This document shows, one piece after another, positions 10,347-21,326 of a stretch of DNA of 64,000 nucleotides. Both the position numbers and the translations under genes were made by a program. This stretch comes from Hymenopellis radicata. Its lineage: Eukaryota > Basidiomycota > Agaricomycetes > Agaricales > Physalacriaceae. Within the stretch, counting starts at the first letter, position 1. Each line of letters starts with the position of its first letter. The stretch spans positions 1 to 64,000 of the forward strand of contig JADNRX010000071.1 in assembly GCA_015501595.1 (NCBI GenBank), given 5' to 3'. The notes beneath the pieces are model-generated. The model did not search any database. It worked only from the letters and a program-made list of their open reading frames with translations, and was not told where the DNA came from.

Positions 10347-11580
10347 ATGTCACACCCCGCGGTGAGGGAGTATCTTTCCCTGGTTCGGTACGCCTTCTCC
10401 ATCTTTTCAAACATTCCTCACGCGGAAAGAAATGTGAAGACTTCAAGTCTTAACACCCTTGTCACTCTTAATCAACCTCGCATCCGTAGTAGTCTGCCAA
10501 GCAGTCGTAAATCCTTCCATAAGTCAGTCAGTCTCGCCTCGCCTCGTCTTCACATCTAACACGCGGTGTAGGTAAAGTCTCAAAGCAACATCCGACGACG
10601 ATATCACCCCGTCCGTCGGTTGTTGCCGTGTATGTCATCGCAATTTATGCAGGCCAGATAGGATACTGTCTCCTGCTGGTCATGGCTAAGAAGCCGGAAA
10701 CGAAGAAGACGTTGATTAAAGGGCCTGGATTTTCACTCGTCCTGGCAAATTGGGTCATGGCCATTTGGGCGATTACTTGGGTGGGTCTGTTTTCTTCAAG
10801 TGGGTTTCAAACGCTCATCTAGAGAATACGTATAGATCATGCAATGGTTCCTCGCTGCTACGGTTCTCCAAGGACTGCTGTTGCTCCTGCTTTTGTACTC
10901 GAATATCGTGCTTTTGGTGTATCATCCACCTACGTCTGAGAGGCCATTTGATACGATGCTTATTCACGCCCCGATGCGGTTCTTCTTGGTTCTGCAGCTC
11001 GCATTGATGTTCCCATTGTCGTTGTTGTGAGTCATTTTATCCTTCGAGTTTAGCCTTTTCTTCGCGTTCGGATCTGTTATGACACGATGTGCTGACGTCC
11101 ATTCAGTGTCGCCCTCGGTCTAGCACAGAATCCATCTTCACCTGATTATAATGTACACCAATGGGCTGGATTTGGTGTAGTTCTTGGTACGAACCTTCTC
11201 GGTCTGATTGTGGTGATGATGCGGCGCGACATTGTCTGGTGCGTTGCTGCGGTTTGGACTTGTGTGAGCATTTGGTCTCTGCGGCCCAAACCTGCACCGG
11301 TCTACGTACGTTGATCTATAACATGCTTGCCTTGCTTTGTTTTCTGACCTGGGAGCCCAATACGTAGGTCACGGTGTTGGTATTCACTGCACTCCATCCC
11401 TTGGCCCTTGTAGGATCTGTGATTTATCACAGGCTCTATAAGGATCGCGGCATCGCGCTTCCCGGGGATGAGGAGCAGCCTGCTGTACTACATAATCATC
11501 GATCTGGCGCGAACGGGAGTGGGAACGGAGGAGAGACGCGGCCGCCACGGGAGGTTGATGAGCAAGCTGTATGGGGATGA
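10347..11580 (+). CDS. Fungal multi-span membrane protein (DUF1774-like)
   Basis: An integral membrane protein of unknown function. Six exons (10347-10387, 10440-10522, 10572-10780, 10836-11026, 11107-11305, 11368-11580) join in phase to 311 residues with about seven hydrophobic segments. A conserved QHPTTISP-P-VVAVY motif precedes the second helix, and a hydrophilic tail rich in Gly, Asn, Pro and acidic residues follows the last one. The pattern (IYAGQIGYCLLLV, NWVMAIW, RRDIVWCVAAVWTCVSIW, VTVLVFTALHPLALVGS) resembles the fungal DUF1774 family from memory. The first exon is the least certain; it was selected because it is the only nearby ATG whose donor phase fits exon 2. Confidence 0.78.
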
Positions 11581-12531
11581 GACCGTTGTCGACGTGTTGA
11601 TGTTGTGCGTAGTGCGAATCTGGATTCAACAACGCTATGTTTTCTGTGTAAGTATGGTCAATGTCATCTTCATTTGAAGAGTAATGCCGCTCTCTCCGAG
11701 GAGGACGATTTGCCATTCGTCGCCCGCACCATCAGAAACTGCGAGTAGAACCGACGGCAGCGCTCTTGGATGGAACGAGGGTCGCTGGTGGTGGTGGTGG
11801 TGTTCTGTGGCGTAGGGACGCAATATGAAATTCCTAGAATTCCGAGCTGGTTCAGCAGGGTCTAAATTTTTTTTTGGCCGGTTACGTTGCCGGCAGCAAC
11901 GCGCGTACGTGTTTTTTTCTCCAGCAATACAGTTTACCTTGGCGCTTTGTTGTTGCTTTGTTGCGAAAGAATTGCGTAAGGGCTTGGGGTAAGTAGGTAC
12001 CGTCGATCGCGATAATTCATTTAGCCGTGTGATCATCGTACTACGACCCTGGTGCCTGCTTCTAATCAAGTTCTTTCGCCTTCAGTCCTGCTCATCATGT
12101 CCTTTCTGAAACTGGTGACGACCGGCCAGCGTGAGCGAGCTCTGGCTAAACAGATGGAGGGACTCGTCCGAACTTGATTCACAGCCCCACCGCGGTCCCA
12201 GTCACTGCGTTTGCGGGGTATTCAAAAATGAAACTCACTTGGTCCCTGTGGTCTTCGCGTGTGGAGCTGCGAAGACTTGGAGACGCTTCCTGTCCTTCGT
12301 ATGTTGACGTGTGCGAAGCTACTTAAAGTCAGCCCAACGCGTGAGTGTCTTCTTGGACGTCTCCATTCACTTTTTTTCCAGCTTGATTGTTTTCCTTTTC
12401 GCGCGCTTGGCAAGGAAAAAAGTTGCGCCATTCCTTTACAGTACGATTTCTTTGTGACGCATGTTCTACGATCTTCTGCAGAAACATGATATCATCGTCA
12501 ATGAGACACGACACGATCGTCTATAAAGACG
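11581..12531. other. Intergenic region upstream of the aquaporin gene
   Basis: No gene is supported. A His/Arg-rich ORF on the minus strand (11635-12069) runs antisense through the 3' flank of the preceding gene and lacks conserved features. The C-rich and T-rich runs near 11860-11930 may be 3' processing or promoter sequence. Confidence 0.4.
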
Positions 12532-12538
12532 ATCGCGA
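12532..12538 (+). promoter_or_regulatory. TATA-like box upstream of the aquaporin gene
   Basis: TATAAAG lies 84-90 bp before the ATG at 12622. A CT-rich stretch follows it (12557-12600), the usual arrangement of a TATA-driven fungal core promoter. Confidence 0.5.
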
Positions 12539-12621
12539 GTCGGAGGCTTAAAGTCAACTCTCTCTCACATCCTACTCTCAACACACAACTATTCTGTACA
12601 CATTTCTAACTCAAACGCACG

Positions 12622-14154
12622 ATGACGAGCACGATAATAGGCTCGCCGCCGACTTCTCCGACGTCGTACAAGAAGGGCGATTCGGAGTATCACCACTACC
12701 AACACGATGAGCAGTCTATCCAGCAAGGGCAGGAGAGCGCGTATGTGCCTCAGGCGCCGCTGCTGTCAGAACCTCCAGTACCTACGACACGTACAAAGCT
12801 AGGAAAAATTCGGTGCGGCCCACTCCCAGTACCACAGGCTTGATCTCATCTTTGTTTTTGCGCCCGTAGGGAAGCAATCCGCGAGCCCATGGGAGAATTT
12901 ATGGGCGTGGCGATCCTGGTCATGTTTGGATGCGCAGGCGCCTGTCAGTCCACGTTATCCTCTGACCCGGCTGTCGCGTCGACGCCAAAAGGAGTGAGGC
13001 TTTTCCAGGCTCATTTTCTGTTGAGCGCGTCTGATTCCCTTTTAGGACTGGTTCTCAATCGCGCTCGGATGGGGCTTTGGTGAGATATCGCGACGCGTTT
13101 CGGACTATCTCATTTATTTCTTTAAGGTCTTGGTTTTGGTGGCTGGGTCTCTGGAGGTGTTTCGGGGGGACACATCAATCCCGCTGTACGTGTTCTTTCT
13201 TCTTATGATTTCTGAGTATCTGTTCATCTGAACATCAGCTTACGCTGGTGATGGCTACGTGGCGCGGATTCCCATGGAGAAAAGTACCAGGCATGTGTTC
13301 ACCCATTCACAGCGAGGAAACACGCACTGATGTGCAGTCTTTTGCAGCATACATCTTCGCGCAGCTGATGGGTGGCATATTTGGCGCTGCCCTTGTGTAC
13401 GCCATTTACTATCAGGCTATCAACATCTTTGAAGGCGGAACTGGCATTCGGACGCTGAGAACTGCCGGGTTCTTTGGTACCTACGCTGTAAGACGTCTGG
13501 ATACGGATTCGCTTCTCTGTCGCTAACATGATTTCCCTTCAACTTTAGATTGACTACATCAATAATGCAGGCGCCTTCTTCTCCGAGTTCCTGGGGACCT
13601 TCCTCCTGGTGCTAATGATCCTTGCGACTACCGACCCGCGTAACGGGCCCCCGCCCGCTGGTCTTCTTCCCATTGTGCTGTTTCTCACCCTCTTCGCCTT
13701 GGGTGTCTGTTTTGGATCGCAGACTGGTACGACCCACCCCCAAACTCTACAGAGCATTGTCTGAGCTTTCACTCGGATGTTAGGTTTTGCCGTTAACCCA
13801 GCCGGGATTTGGGTCCGCGTATACTGACCTCGATCGCTGGATGGGGAGGCCAAGTTTATTCATTCAGAAAGTTAGTCATACCAAACTCTTCGCCAACGTC
13901 ATTTCAATACTGATGTGGCCCGTTCACAGCCAATACTGGATCTGGTGTCCGGTGATGGCACCGTTTTTGGGCGCTCAGGCAGCCGCCATTATGTACGACA
14001 GTTTCATCTACCAAAGTGAAGACAGTCCGATGACCCGTCTTTTCTACTCGTGAGCAAAGCCTTCATTTATCACACGGATGTATGGCTGACCATATATAGG
14101 AGGCGGCGCAATAGTAGGTCGAAGGCTGGAAATGAAAGCTCAAACCATGTCTAG
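12622..14154 (+). CDS. Aquaglyceroporin (MIP family), with a single-base frame break
   Basis: A six-helix channel for water or glycerol in the plasma membrane. Ten exons are modelled (12622-12812, 12870-12993, 13046-13079, 13127-13185, 13239-13283, 13338-13487, 13549-13726, 13784-13870, 13930-14049, 14100-14154). After a hydrophilic N-terminus of about 65 residues come [22 protein letters not shown] (first NPA), the AYIFAQ-MGG-FGA helix, the [13 protein letters not shown] helix and FAVNPA (second NPA). Directly after the second NPA the frame breaks at about 13801-13805. One extra C would restore [18 protein letters not shown] and make all later exons join in phase. As written, translation stops about eight codons later. 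The last exon is uncertain; a simpler model ends at the TGA at 14051-14053. Confidence 0.88.
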
Positions 14155-14413
14155 TCTTCGTTTGTGTATGCATGGACTGTTTGTATAATTTGTTACACGT
14201 TGTTCTGTTGCTCAGCCTAGTTTTCTTGTACAACTTTGACCAATGTTAGCCACGATGGTACAAATCTATCGTATATATTATATGTGTGGCGCGCGATATA
14301 AATACAAACAGGTAGGCATAATGGGAGCATATATGTAGGAGTTTTGTACAAATGCAGGTAGAAATAAAGATAACAACAATCCATGGGTATAAGTTCAAGA
14401 GCTGGCAACACTA
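14155..14413. other. Convergent 3' region between the aquaporin and G-alpha genes
   Basis: The two genes converge on this AT-rich stretch, which contains TATATA and ATAAATA runs typical of fungal 3' ends. No gene is seen. Confidence 0.45.
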
Positions 14414-16236
14414 TCATAAAAGTTGAGAGGTGACAAGATTTTCCCGTAAAACACCATCGCGTACTGAAAAGGCGAGAGTTAGCTATCGAAGGAGAGAGAG
14501 AAACGGAATGGAGCTCACCAGATTCTAGAGTTTTGGCGGTTGCTTGAGTGTCGGTTACAGTCGTCGGATATATATATGCATGTCGTTCTATCGGGGACAA
14601 TTTTCGCTGCATGTCCTTGAATTTTTCTCGCAGGTCTGTAAACGAATGAGCGGGGGTTCCAGAGCTGCCGAAAACAGCAAGAAGCTTACATTTTACAACA
14701 TTCATGACATCGTTTGGCCGATCGCCGTAGCTGGGCAGATACTTTTTTACTTTGACGCCCCGCTTCAGCTTGCGCTTTAGCAGGTCACATTTGTTCATGA
14801 AAAGGATGAGCTGCGTCTTCGCCAAGAGCTTCGACGAGCATATCGACTGCCACAGGATCGTCGAGTCCTCCAAACGGTTGACAGAAGCGTCTTCTTCTAG
14901 CCGTTCGTCAAAGCAAGACACCGGACAGAGGAAAATTATCGCGTGAGTGTTTTCGAAGAACGGGAGCCACGCGGCACGCTACGTTTCGTAACAGAGATGA
15001 GAACGTGAAAAAATACTGACGAAAGGACATACAGTGGTACGGCAGCCCCCAACGTCGTAGATACGCCATTCCCAAGCACCGTCCAAACGGGGGGCATCTA
15101 TTGGGCCAGTCTTGAATCGAATCTGATATTCTTGGATGCCGACTGTGCGTAGGCCTGTAGGCAGTCATGCATATCAGAAGAAGCACATGCGTGGAGAAAT
15201 TCTTACGAGCTCGAACGATATCATCGTCAGTCACAGCATAGTCCCGGGTAGCGATTCGGTCCAACTCGTTCAAAAAGCTAGAACATGAGAATTGGAGAAT
15301 GTGAATGAGGAAGCAAGTCAAAGAGCTTACAAGCCTGCGGAATCGGGGAGACGCATCTTGCGCCTCTCCAGCGCCGTCTGGACTGTCCGGTCCGTCCAGA
15401 GTGCTTTCATCTCGTTCTGCAGACCAGCCAAGGTCATGGTCACAGAGTCCATGGATCTGCATTCAGCTTCCTTGTCAACAACTTCGCCCCATGACCGCAC
15501 TGCGAATTCGCCGAGAGTCCGTCTTCTCACGTTGGGATTCGTGATGGGAGTGTCGAATGGGGTGGCGGCCAAGGGTAGTGAGGGCTGGATGGGTTCCGCG
15601 CCGGAACCAAGCTGACGCTTGAGATCCGCGTCTATACCGCGCAGCGGCGCGAGCTTTATCATGAGTAGCTGATGGCGGTCGCTCCAGCGGAGCGCCCCGC
15701 GGTCCATTTCGTCGACTTTGGTGGTTTCCGAGTCGTCGTCGAGAAGGTCCTCGATGTCGTACGGAACATCCCCGCTCATTTCAGCTTCTAGGACACCGAG
15801 GATGGTGACAATCGAGCGGACAACGTTGAGTTGGACGACGGCACGCCAGCCAGAGCGTTCCCGTTCCCATGCTGTGGGTGCATAGCGCATGCGAAAGTCT
15901 GGCGATGCATGTTAGGTTGCATTCAATCAGCCGCAGCAAAAAAAATTACTCTTTAGCGTCGTGGATTTTCCTGCCGATCCTGTTCAATAACCGGGCGTTG
16001 GCGCGAAGCAACAAGGACGTACCGCTCTCCGCCTGGCCCAGCAGCAGCAACTTGACAATGCTCCGCTCTTTTCTTTGTACATTTCTCGCGTGCTTGATGT
16101 CCTCGTCGATAGCGTCGCTGACCCGCTGTGCGTCGGCCTCGCGTTTCATCCTGGCAGTCATCTGGGCGGGCGTCTCGTTCGGTGGGGGCTGCATGAGCTC
16201 GTAGAAGGGGTCGGTCTCAGGCGGATGGAACACCAT
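14414..16236 (-). CDS. Heterotrimeric G-protein alpha subunit, non-canonical basidiomycete type
   Basis: A predicted membrane-associated GTP-binding signalling subunit. Eight exons (16236-16023, 15970-15950, 15898-15331, 15277-15207, 15154-15033, 14978-14690, 14635-14519, 14463-14414) join in phase to 483 residues, about 130 longer than a classical G-alpha. The P-loop GQAESGKST (67-75) is formed across intron 1. The extra length is a Ser/Asp-rich insertion in the helical domain (roughly 115-210). Other elements are VRARLRTVGIQEY (switch I region), DVGGCR (325-330), NKCD (394-397) and TVTDTQATAKTL. In switch II the catalytic Gln of DVGGQ is Cys329. The N-terminal myristoylation motif MGxxxS is absent. 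The start at 16236 has a GCCATGG context. Confidence 0.92.
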
Positions 16237-17552
16237 GGCGGGCCAGTTAACAGAGGCAGGAGGAAAGGAACGTTGACATATATACACTGGTGATGGTTAA
16301 GTATCCTGACAGATTTTTGATAGAGCCCGAGGACCACATGTCTCTGTCCCACTATTGGTTCGTTTCCCCAATGATCGAACCCGGTTCGGTTCGCCGCCCT
16401 GTGATCGCTTCGTGGCATTTTCCTAAAGCCTCCTCTTTGTAGAAGGAACGAATTATCTTCCTTCATCTCATCGAGTCTGAGTAACGAGACTACCATTCTC
16501 TATCGTTGGCGCCCTTTGAGAAAAACCATCAAGGCCAGGAATTTGTTTGGTGTACTTCCGGTGGTTTGTAATCCAAGGGAGCTCGTCGTCTCGAGTTTCT
16601 GCTTCAGATTTGAGAGTATGTCAAGGACCAGCTGTTATTGCCCTTCGGGATATCTACCATCATTCGTAGACATACGAACATCTAAGGAGCGGTATGACCT
16701 CGGGCTATGGAAAACTGCATTGCCATCGCAATGTCTGTCCCATCAATTGAACCTGTACGCCCAACCTTCCAGTCTTGATCGTCGACGTTAAATATCGTCC
16801 AGGAGCTCACGCAAACAATGTTTAGGTACCCCCGACGAAAGCACCTCCTGCCAAGATCTCTCCACAGGTTGGTTCCCTGCACACACTAGCATCAACAGTC
16901 CGTGCGCTCGCATGCAGGGGTAACGCCACATTTACCACGGAACGATTAAGCATCTCGCATCAAGGCCGTTCTACCTAAACTCTTCAGGGCGATGGCCATC
17001 ATCAACATGGTACGTATGTACCGGCTGAATTTGCACGAGTCATTATTATTGACGCTGAGGTGTTCAACCAGGTTCGCTGCCAGTCCAGTGACGGTCCTGC
17101 ACATTTGAAAAACAATCGTCATCTCCTAACTTCAAGGCTCGAAACCGCAGGCGAACCATACCCCTTCCAAGCGTGGAGACATGAAAAACTCTTCTAGCAG
17201 AATCTAAACGTGGAGTGCACTGAAGAGGTCCATCAACTTCGCCTGTTGATGTCCGATTCCGTTCATGACCGCACCGTCCCATCCGTTTTCTAAGGCCTAT
17301 GTAAGCGCCCGAGATACAAGAATAACCTTGCCATGCGAGCCTGAGCTCAGGTATTCAACAACCGCATGTCAGCTAATTCAAGCTCGGCGAGTGTAGTGCG
17401 CCCGAGCCCAGGGAAGATTCGCCAGCCTAAAATCCCTCAGTAAAAAGAAGTCGTCTAGACGAGTGTGTGACTGTCGGACCTCATCCGAGTCAACATCCCT
17501 CACGGACAGTAGCACGTCACAGGCGTTTCCGCTAAGCAACTGTCGAAGGAGA
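16237..17552. other. Gene-free region upstream of G-alpha
   Basis: No protein gene or RNA gene could be supported. The first few hundred bases should hold the G-alpha promoter. Beyond that the sequence has only short, unspliceable ORFs up to the terminal repeat of the element at 17553. Confidence 0.45.
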
Positions 17553-19048
17553 CACAGGTGGCATTATCCATGGCAGTAAGATTTTACCTGCCACCGTGGC
17601 AGTAGGCATGCAGGTAGCTGGCACTACATGATCGTAGCATGGCGCCGGTGGCCGTAGCTCTACCGGCCACCTGCTAGATAAGCTCTTTAATGAAATTGGC
17701 ATGATGATGCCGCGATGTCTTAAACATGTGTTAATCACGCTTCCTTTCATAATGTGTTCTCTTTCATATCATGTTTCAACATTATGCCTTGCTTTCATAT
17801 CCTTTCTTCATTGTCGTTGAAAAGTGCCAGAGATGTTGGCCTGAGCGGAATATGATCGCAAAGGGAGAGAAAAGTCTGTCTTACTAAGCCGGGGTTATCT
17901 TGGGATGGCAGATAACCCCCGCTTAGTAAGGATTTAAAGTCCTGCTTAGTAAGCACATTCTTATCTCCAGATCTCACTACCGCAATCTGCAACTATGATG
18001 GTGCAAAGAACACCATTGAGTGCTGCAGATGCACATTCCTTAGGCAGATCGGCAATCTGGATGCGGATCAACTTTCAAGCAAGTCGCTAGGATATTGGCG
18101 CAAGGCTACAAGCAAATGGCGACTGGCTTCAAGATGCTGGCTATACCCTTGCACCATTGTATCCAACTTGGGAATGGGGATCTTTAAGGAGTTGGGCGGC
18201 ATCACTAGTAAATCGCACGGATGTCCCATGCGTGATTGAGTTTGAACGTGCACCCTTACCCCGGTTGGTCCACACTCACCCTACAGGACCAGGCAGGTAC
18301 CCGGGGTAGCCTGCAGTATTCACCCTTGAGCTGATGAGTGTGCGAGCCACCCTCAGCCTGTGCGCCCAACGACACTCCATGAATGCTGTGTCCGAAGTTG
18401 ACAGCCCACTAGAGTACCAACTGACCTCACAAGTACCCATGTCAACTCAGTATATGTTTTTATGCCTGTTGGCAACCCCCGAGCCATTGCACAGGGGCTA
18501 CTAGCGTGCATGTGAGTGTGATGCTAAGGAGGATATCAAGTGTGATATCAAGATCAGGAGAGCGAGGAGATATGACGAGGAGATGCGACAAAGAGTGAGA
18601 AGATGGCATAACAGAGAGTGAGGAGATGATTAAAGGAATAGAAATGAGTATAAACTATTTGGATCTTATAAATAAGCAAGTAGAAAGAAAATATACACTA
18701 TTGAATGCATTCAGCTTGCAAAACCGCATTATCTCATCATTGTCATGCCGGGTTGTCATTTCTAGGTGAATTCAGTGCTTGGCACCGACACCCGCTGTTG
18801 AGAAGCATAGCAGCCTCATGCGGCCTCATGTAACAAAAATATGAAACATGTAAACAACGTGTATTTAGCACAGGCCACATTGCAAGGCCCATCACCGGCA
18901 GATAAAGAATATCTTTCTAAGCTGATCACCGAAGACTTTCCATACAAGGCTCTTCCGGGGCTGAAACTGATCATTTACTCCAACCCAGCTCCAGCCTTAC
19001 TGCCACGGTGGCAGGTAAAATTTACTGCCATGGGTAATGCCACCTGTG
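17553..19048. mobile_element. Non-autonomous DNA transposon-like element with about 51 bp terminal inverted repeats
   Basis: The left end (17553-17604) and right end (18998-19048) are inverted copies differing by one substitution and one indel; both begin CACAGGTGGCATTA reading inward. Each TIR contains an internal palindrome around GCCACGGTGGC. The trinucleotide AGA flanks both outer ends (17550-17552 and 19049-19051), compatible with a 3 bp target duplication. The interior (about 1.4 kb) has no transposase ORF. A CAC-start TIR plus 3 bp duplication would fit a CACTA/Plavaka-like element, but that class assignment is inference. Confidence 0.72.
17880..17930. repeat. Foldback (21 bp stem, 9 bp loop) inside the element
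   Basis: CTTACTAAGC..GGTTATCT (17880-17900) and its inverted partner (17910-17930) pair at 20 of 21 positions around a short loop. A third copy of the arm's end (GCTTAGTAAG) follows at about 17944-17953. It may be a subterminal transposase-binding repeat or a small nested foldback insertion. Confidence 0.6.
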
Positions 19049-19168
19049 AGAGGAACCGGCGAACCGCCACAAACACGGTCTCGTGATCATTTCAAATACC
19101 ACATAGCGGATGCTGTTCTACGTCACAATTTCACTCGTAGGTACAAATTTGGAATACAACACACGCGT

Positions 19169-20663
19169 TCAAATAGTCTCCAGACTAATAACGACCTTTC
19201 CAACGTGTGCCTGCGAGTGCAAATACTCATACGCCTTGATAGTCTCCGCGAATGCGAAGACTTTGTCAATAATCGGACGCGTCTCTTCTGGGTTTTCCTT
19301 GATCAGCCGGTTCATGTCTTGGAATCTGGAAAGACGGAGAATTCAGACTTGTCTAGACAGCCCGGAAATGGAGAGGGCTCACAGAGCGACAGAGCCGATA
19401 TGAATTCCACGAAGGTTGATAGACTTTCCGATGCTCAGAGGGATCGTTCGATCCGTACTTGAGGGCTAAGCACGCATGATTCTAGTGTGAACACTCTTCT
19501 GCATTTCAGTTGCTTACCTTGGCGATAACACCGATGATATGGACGTAGCCGCCATATCTAACTGAGAGCATCGAACGCTCCAACGTTCCTGTGCCTCCAA
19601 TCTACGCCAAGTCAGAAGAGGACAGTATACAACATACTGGCATGCGCACCTCAAGAACATGATCAACACCACGCCCCTCAGTGATTCTCAAAACCTCCGT
19701 CTCCCACGCCGGAGTCTTGGAATAATTGATGAGGTGCTTCGCTCCGTACTTCGCAGCAAGCTTCAATTTCTCATCGGACGAGGACGTGGCGATGACAGTC
19801 GCGCCAGAAGCGGCAGCGAACTGTAACCCGAACCTGTTGGAAGCACAGTAAGACTACAGTCTAACTGAACTTGGGAGACTCGAAAGGACGTACATGGAGG
19901 TACCTCCAGTACCAAGAACGAGAACCGTATCCCCAGCCTTGACAGGTCGCGGTCCCATGAGCGCATTGTACGCTGTGAGCGCCGCGCACGGAAGAGTAGA
20001 CGCTTCCTCGTAAGACAGATGCGCGGGGATTGCAACGAGTGACTAGTAAAAACCCGGCCAAAAGTTGAGTTAACAGGCGGAATGGACGACTGAAAACTCA
20101 CGTAAGGCTTGAAACTCTTATACTGCGTCAACACCCCATGCGCCAGGCCTCCAAGTTCCGACTGCGCGATCGCCGGCGTCGAATCGCCATGCAGATGCTC
20201 GGGACTAAAGTTGGCGCAGACGCGGTCGCCGACTTGCCACTGAGTCACGTCTGAGCCTAGGGCGATAACTTCGCCTGCCATGTCGGAGCATGGGACGACT
20301 TGGGGTTGCAGTCTGCGGTGCAAAGTCAGTTGGGGGTGGTCTGGTATTTTGAAGAGAGACTAGGAGAACGCACATAGCGCTTGGATCATAGAGATTGCAA
20401 GCTACCATGATGTCGCGGTACTGGAGGGCTGCAAGTCAGAGGCTAGAGACGATGAGGGTGAGATAACGTACTTGGAGAGAGACAGCGTGGATCTTGACAA
20501 GGACTTCTCCAGCTTTGGGAGGTGGGAGAGGGGCGGTCCTTTCCTCCAAGTTATTGTACGAGCCGGCCTGTGGGATTCGATTCGTCGTACGTCAATCAGA
20601 ACTTGGATGAAGTGCGCGTACCTTCTTCAAGTAGAATTCACGAGTAGACGTGGGGATAGACAT
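19169..20663 (-). CDS. Zinc-type alcohol dehydrogenase / quinone oxidoreductase-like MDR protein
   Basis: A predicted NAD(P)-dependent oxidoreductase of the medium-chain dehydrogenase/reductase superfamily, cytosolic, substrate unknown. Nine exons (20663-20622, 20567-20472, 20420-20374, 20312-20102, 20042-19894, 19833-19650, 19601-19518, 19465-19383, 19325-19169) join in phase to 350 residues. Landmarks are VLVKIHAVSLQYRDIM, the PCSDMAGEV region, GDRV-A near the end of the GroES-like domain, the LPCAALTAYNAL segment and VLVLGTGGTSMFGLQFA (Rossmann glycine motif). These are followed by AKYGAKHLINY, GRGVDHVLEIGG and a final HVGKVVISLE strand. The cysteine cluster of the structural zinc site is not obvious, pointing to the quinone-oxidoreductase-like branch. 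A TATA box lies upstream. Confidence 0.92.
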
Positions 20664-20737
20664 GGTTAGTGAAAGCTGATTGAACTCTGGATGGGTTGGA
20701 AGGATGGTTGGCAGTCAACAGACACCTCGACGTTACG

Positions 20738-20744
20738 CTTTATA
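20738..20744 (-). promoter_or_regulatory. TATA box upstream of the alcohol dehydrogenase gene
   Basis: TATAAAG on the minus strand lies about 75-81 bp upstream of the ATG at 20663, a typical fungal core-promoter distance. Confidence 0.55.
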
Positions 20745-21326
20745 CGGCCGCGACCTTGATGCCATTTTGGCCATTAATAACCAGGACTCGCTACCTAGTG
20801 TAGATAGAGATCTTCTAGCGCCATTTGTGATCGCACGTTAATGCCAGCACGGTCGTTCGCCCACCTCGGAGAGCAGAAACAAGTCGCTCGCAAGAACAAG
20901 TGACAAATGCGCTCAGCAAGCGTGGCAAATAAACATTCTTCATAAGACATGTTATGCTCAAAAGTCTAAGCGTGAAATGAGTCAGCATTGAAGTCGAAGA
21001 ATCATGACAACAGCCGTACTTACTACTTGGGGAGGTGAATAAACGCTCTGAGTAACCGCTGAGTAAACCTGAGGATTATTCACCAGTGGCTGTGCTCACA
21101 CTTTGTCTTCGTTAGTGGCCAACGACTCTATTGCGACCCTATGTCTACTAAGTATAAGCAAGGGTCCATCAGCCTGCATGCATGTTGGTCAAATGCACAA
21201 CGCGTTCATTCGTCACTGTACCGAGAATGATGTCACCCAGATTTGACTCAACGTCGCGCTGGCTCTTCAACGTAGCTCGAAAACCTAGCCTCCTTTAGAA
21301 CAGGAGCGAGACTCGAGATCTTTAAC
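20745..21326. other. Intergenic region, no gene seen
   Basis: This stretch lies between the alcohol dehydrogenase promoter and the start of the duplicated segment. Only short ORFs occur and no RNA gene signature was found. Confidence 0.4.

Noticed and set aside
13284..13337. GC-AG intron after CCAG in the aquaporin gene
   Set aside because: The phase was wrong. The GT donor after AGAAAA (gtaccag) gives the conserved frame, so a GC donor is not needed.
15946..16236. Apparent degenerate P-loop (GQAESGTS) in the G-alpha gene
   Set aside because: It is an unspliced reading. A GT-AG intron (15971-16022) joins GQAESG to KSTTLKNF, giving an intact P-loop.
17553..19048. CRISPR-like or tandem repeat array
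   Set aside because: The repeats are inverted, few and irregularly spaced. The organism is eukaryotic, and no regular spacer pattern exists anywhere in the window.
18841..19462. Plus-strand ORFs at the right edge of the TIR element
   Set aside because: The first crosses the terminal repeat. The others are antisense to the last exons of the alcohol dehydrogenase gene.
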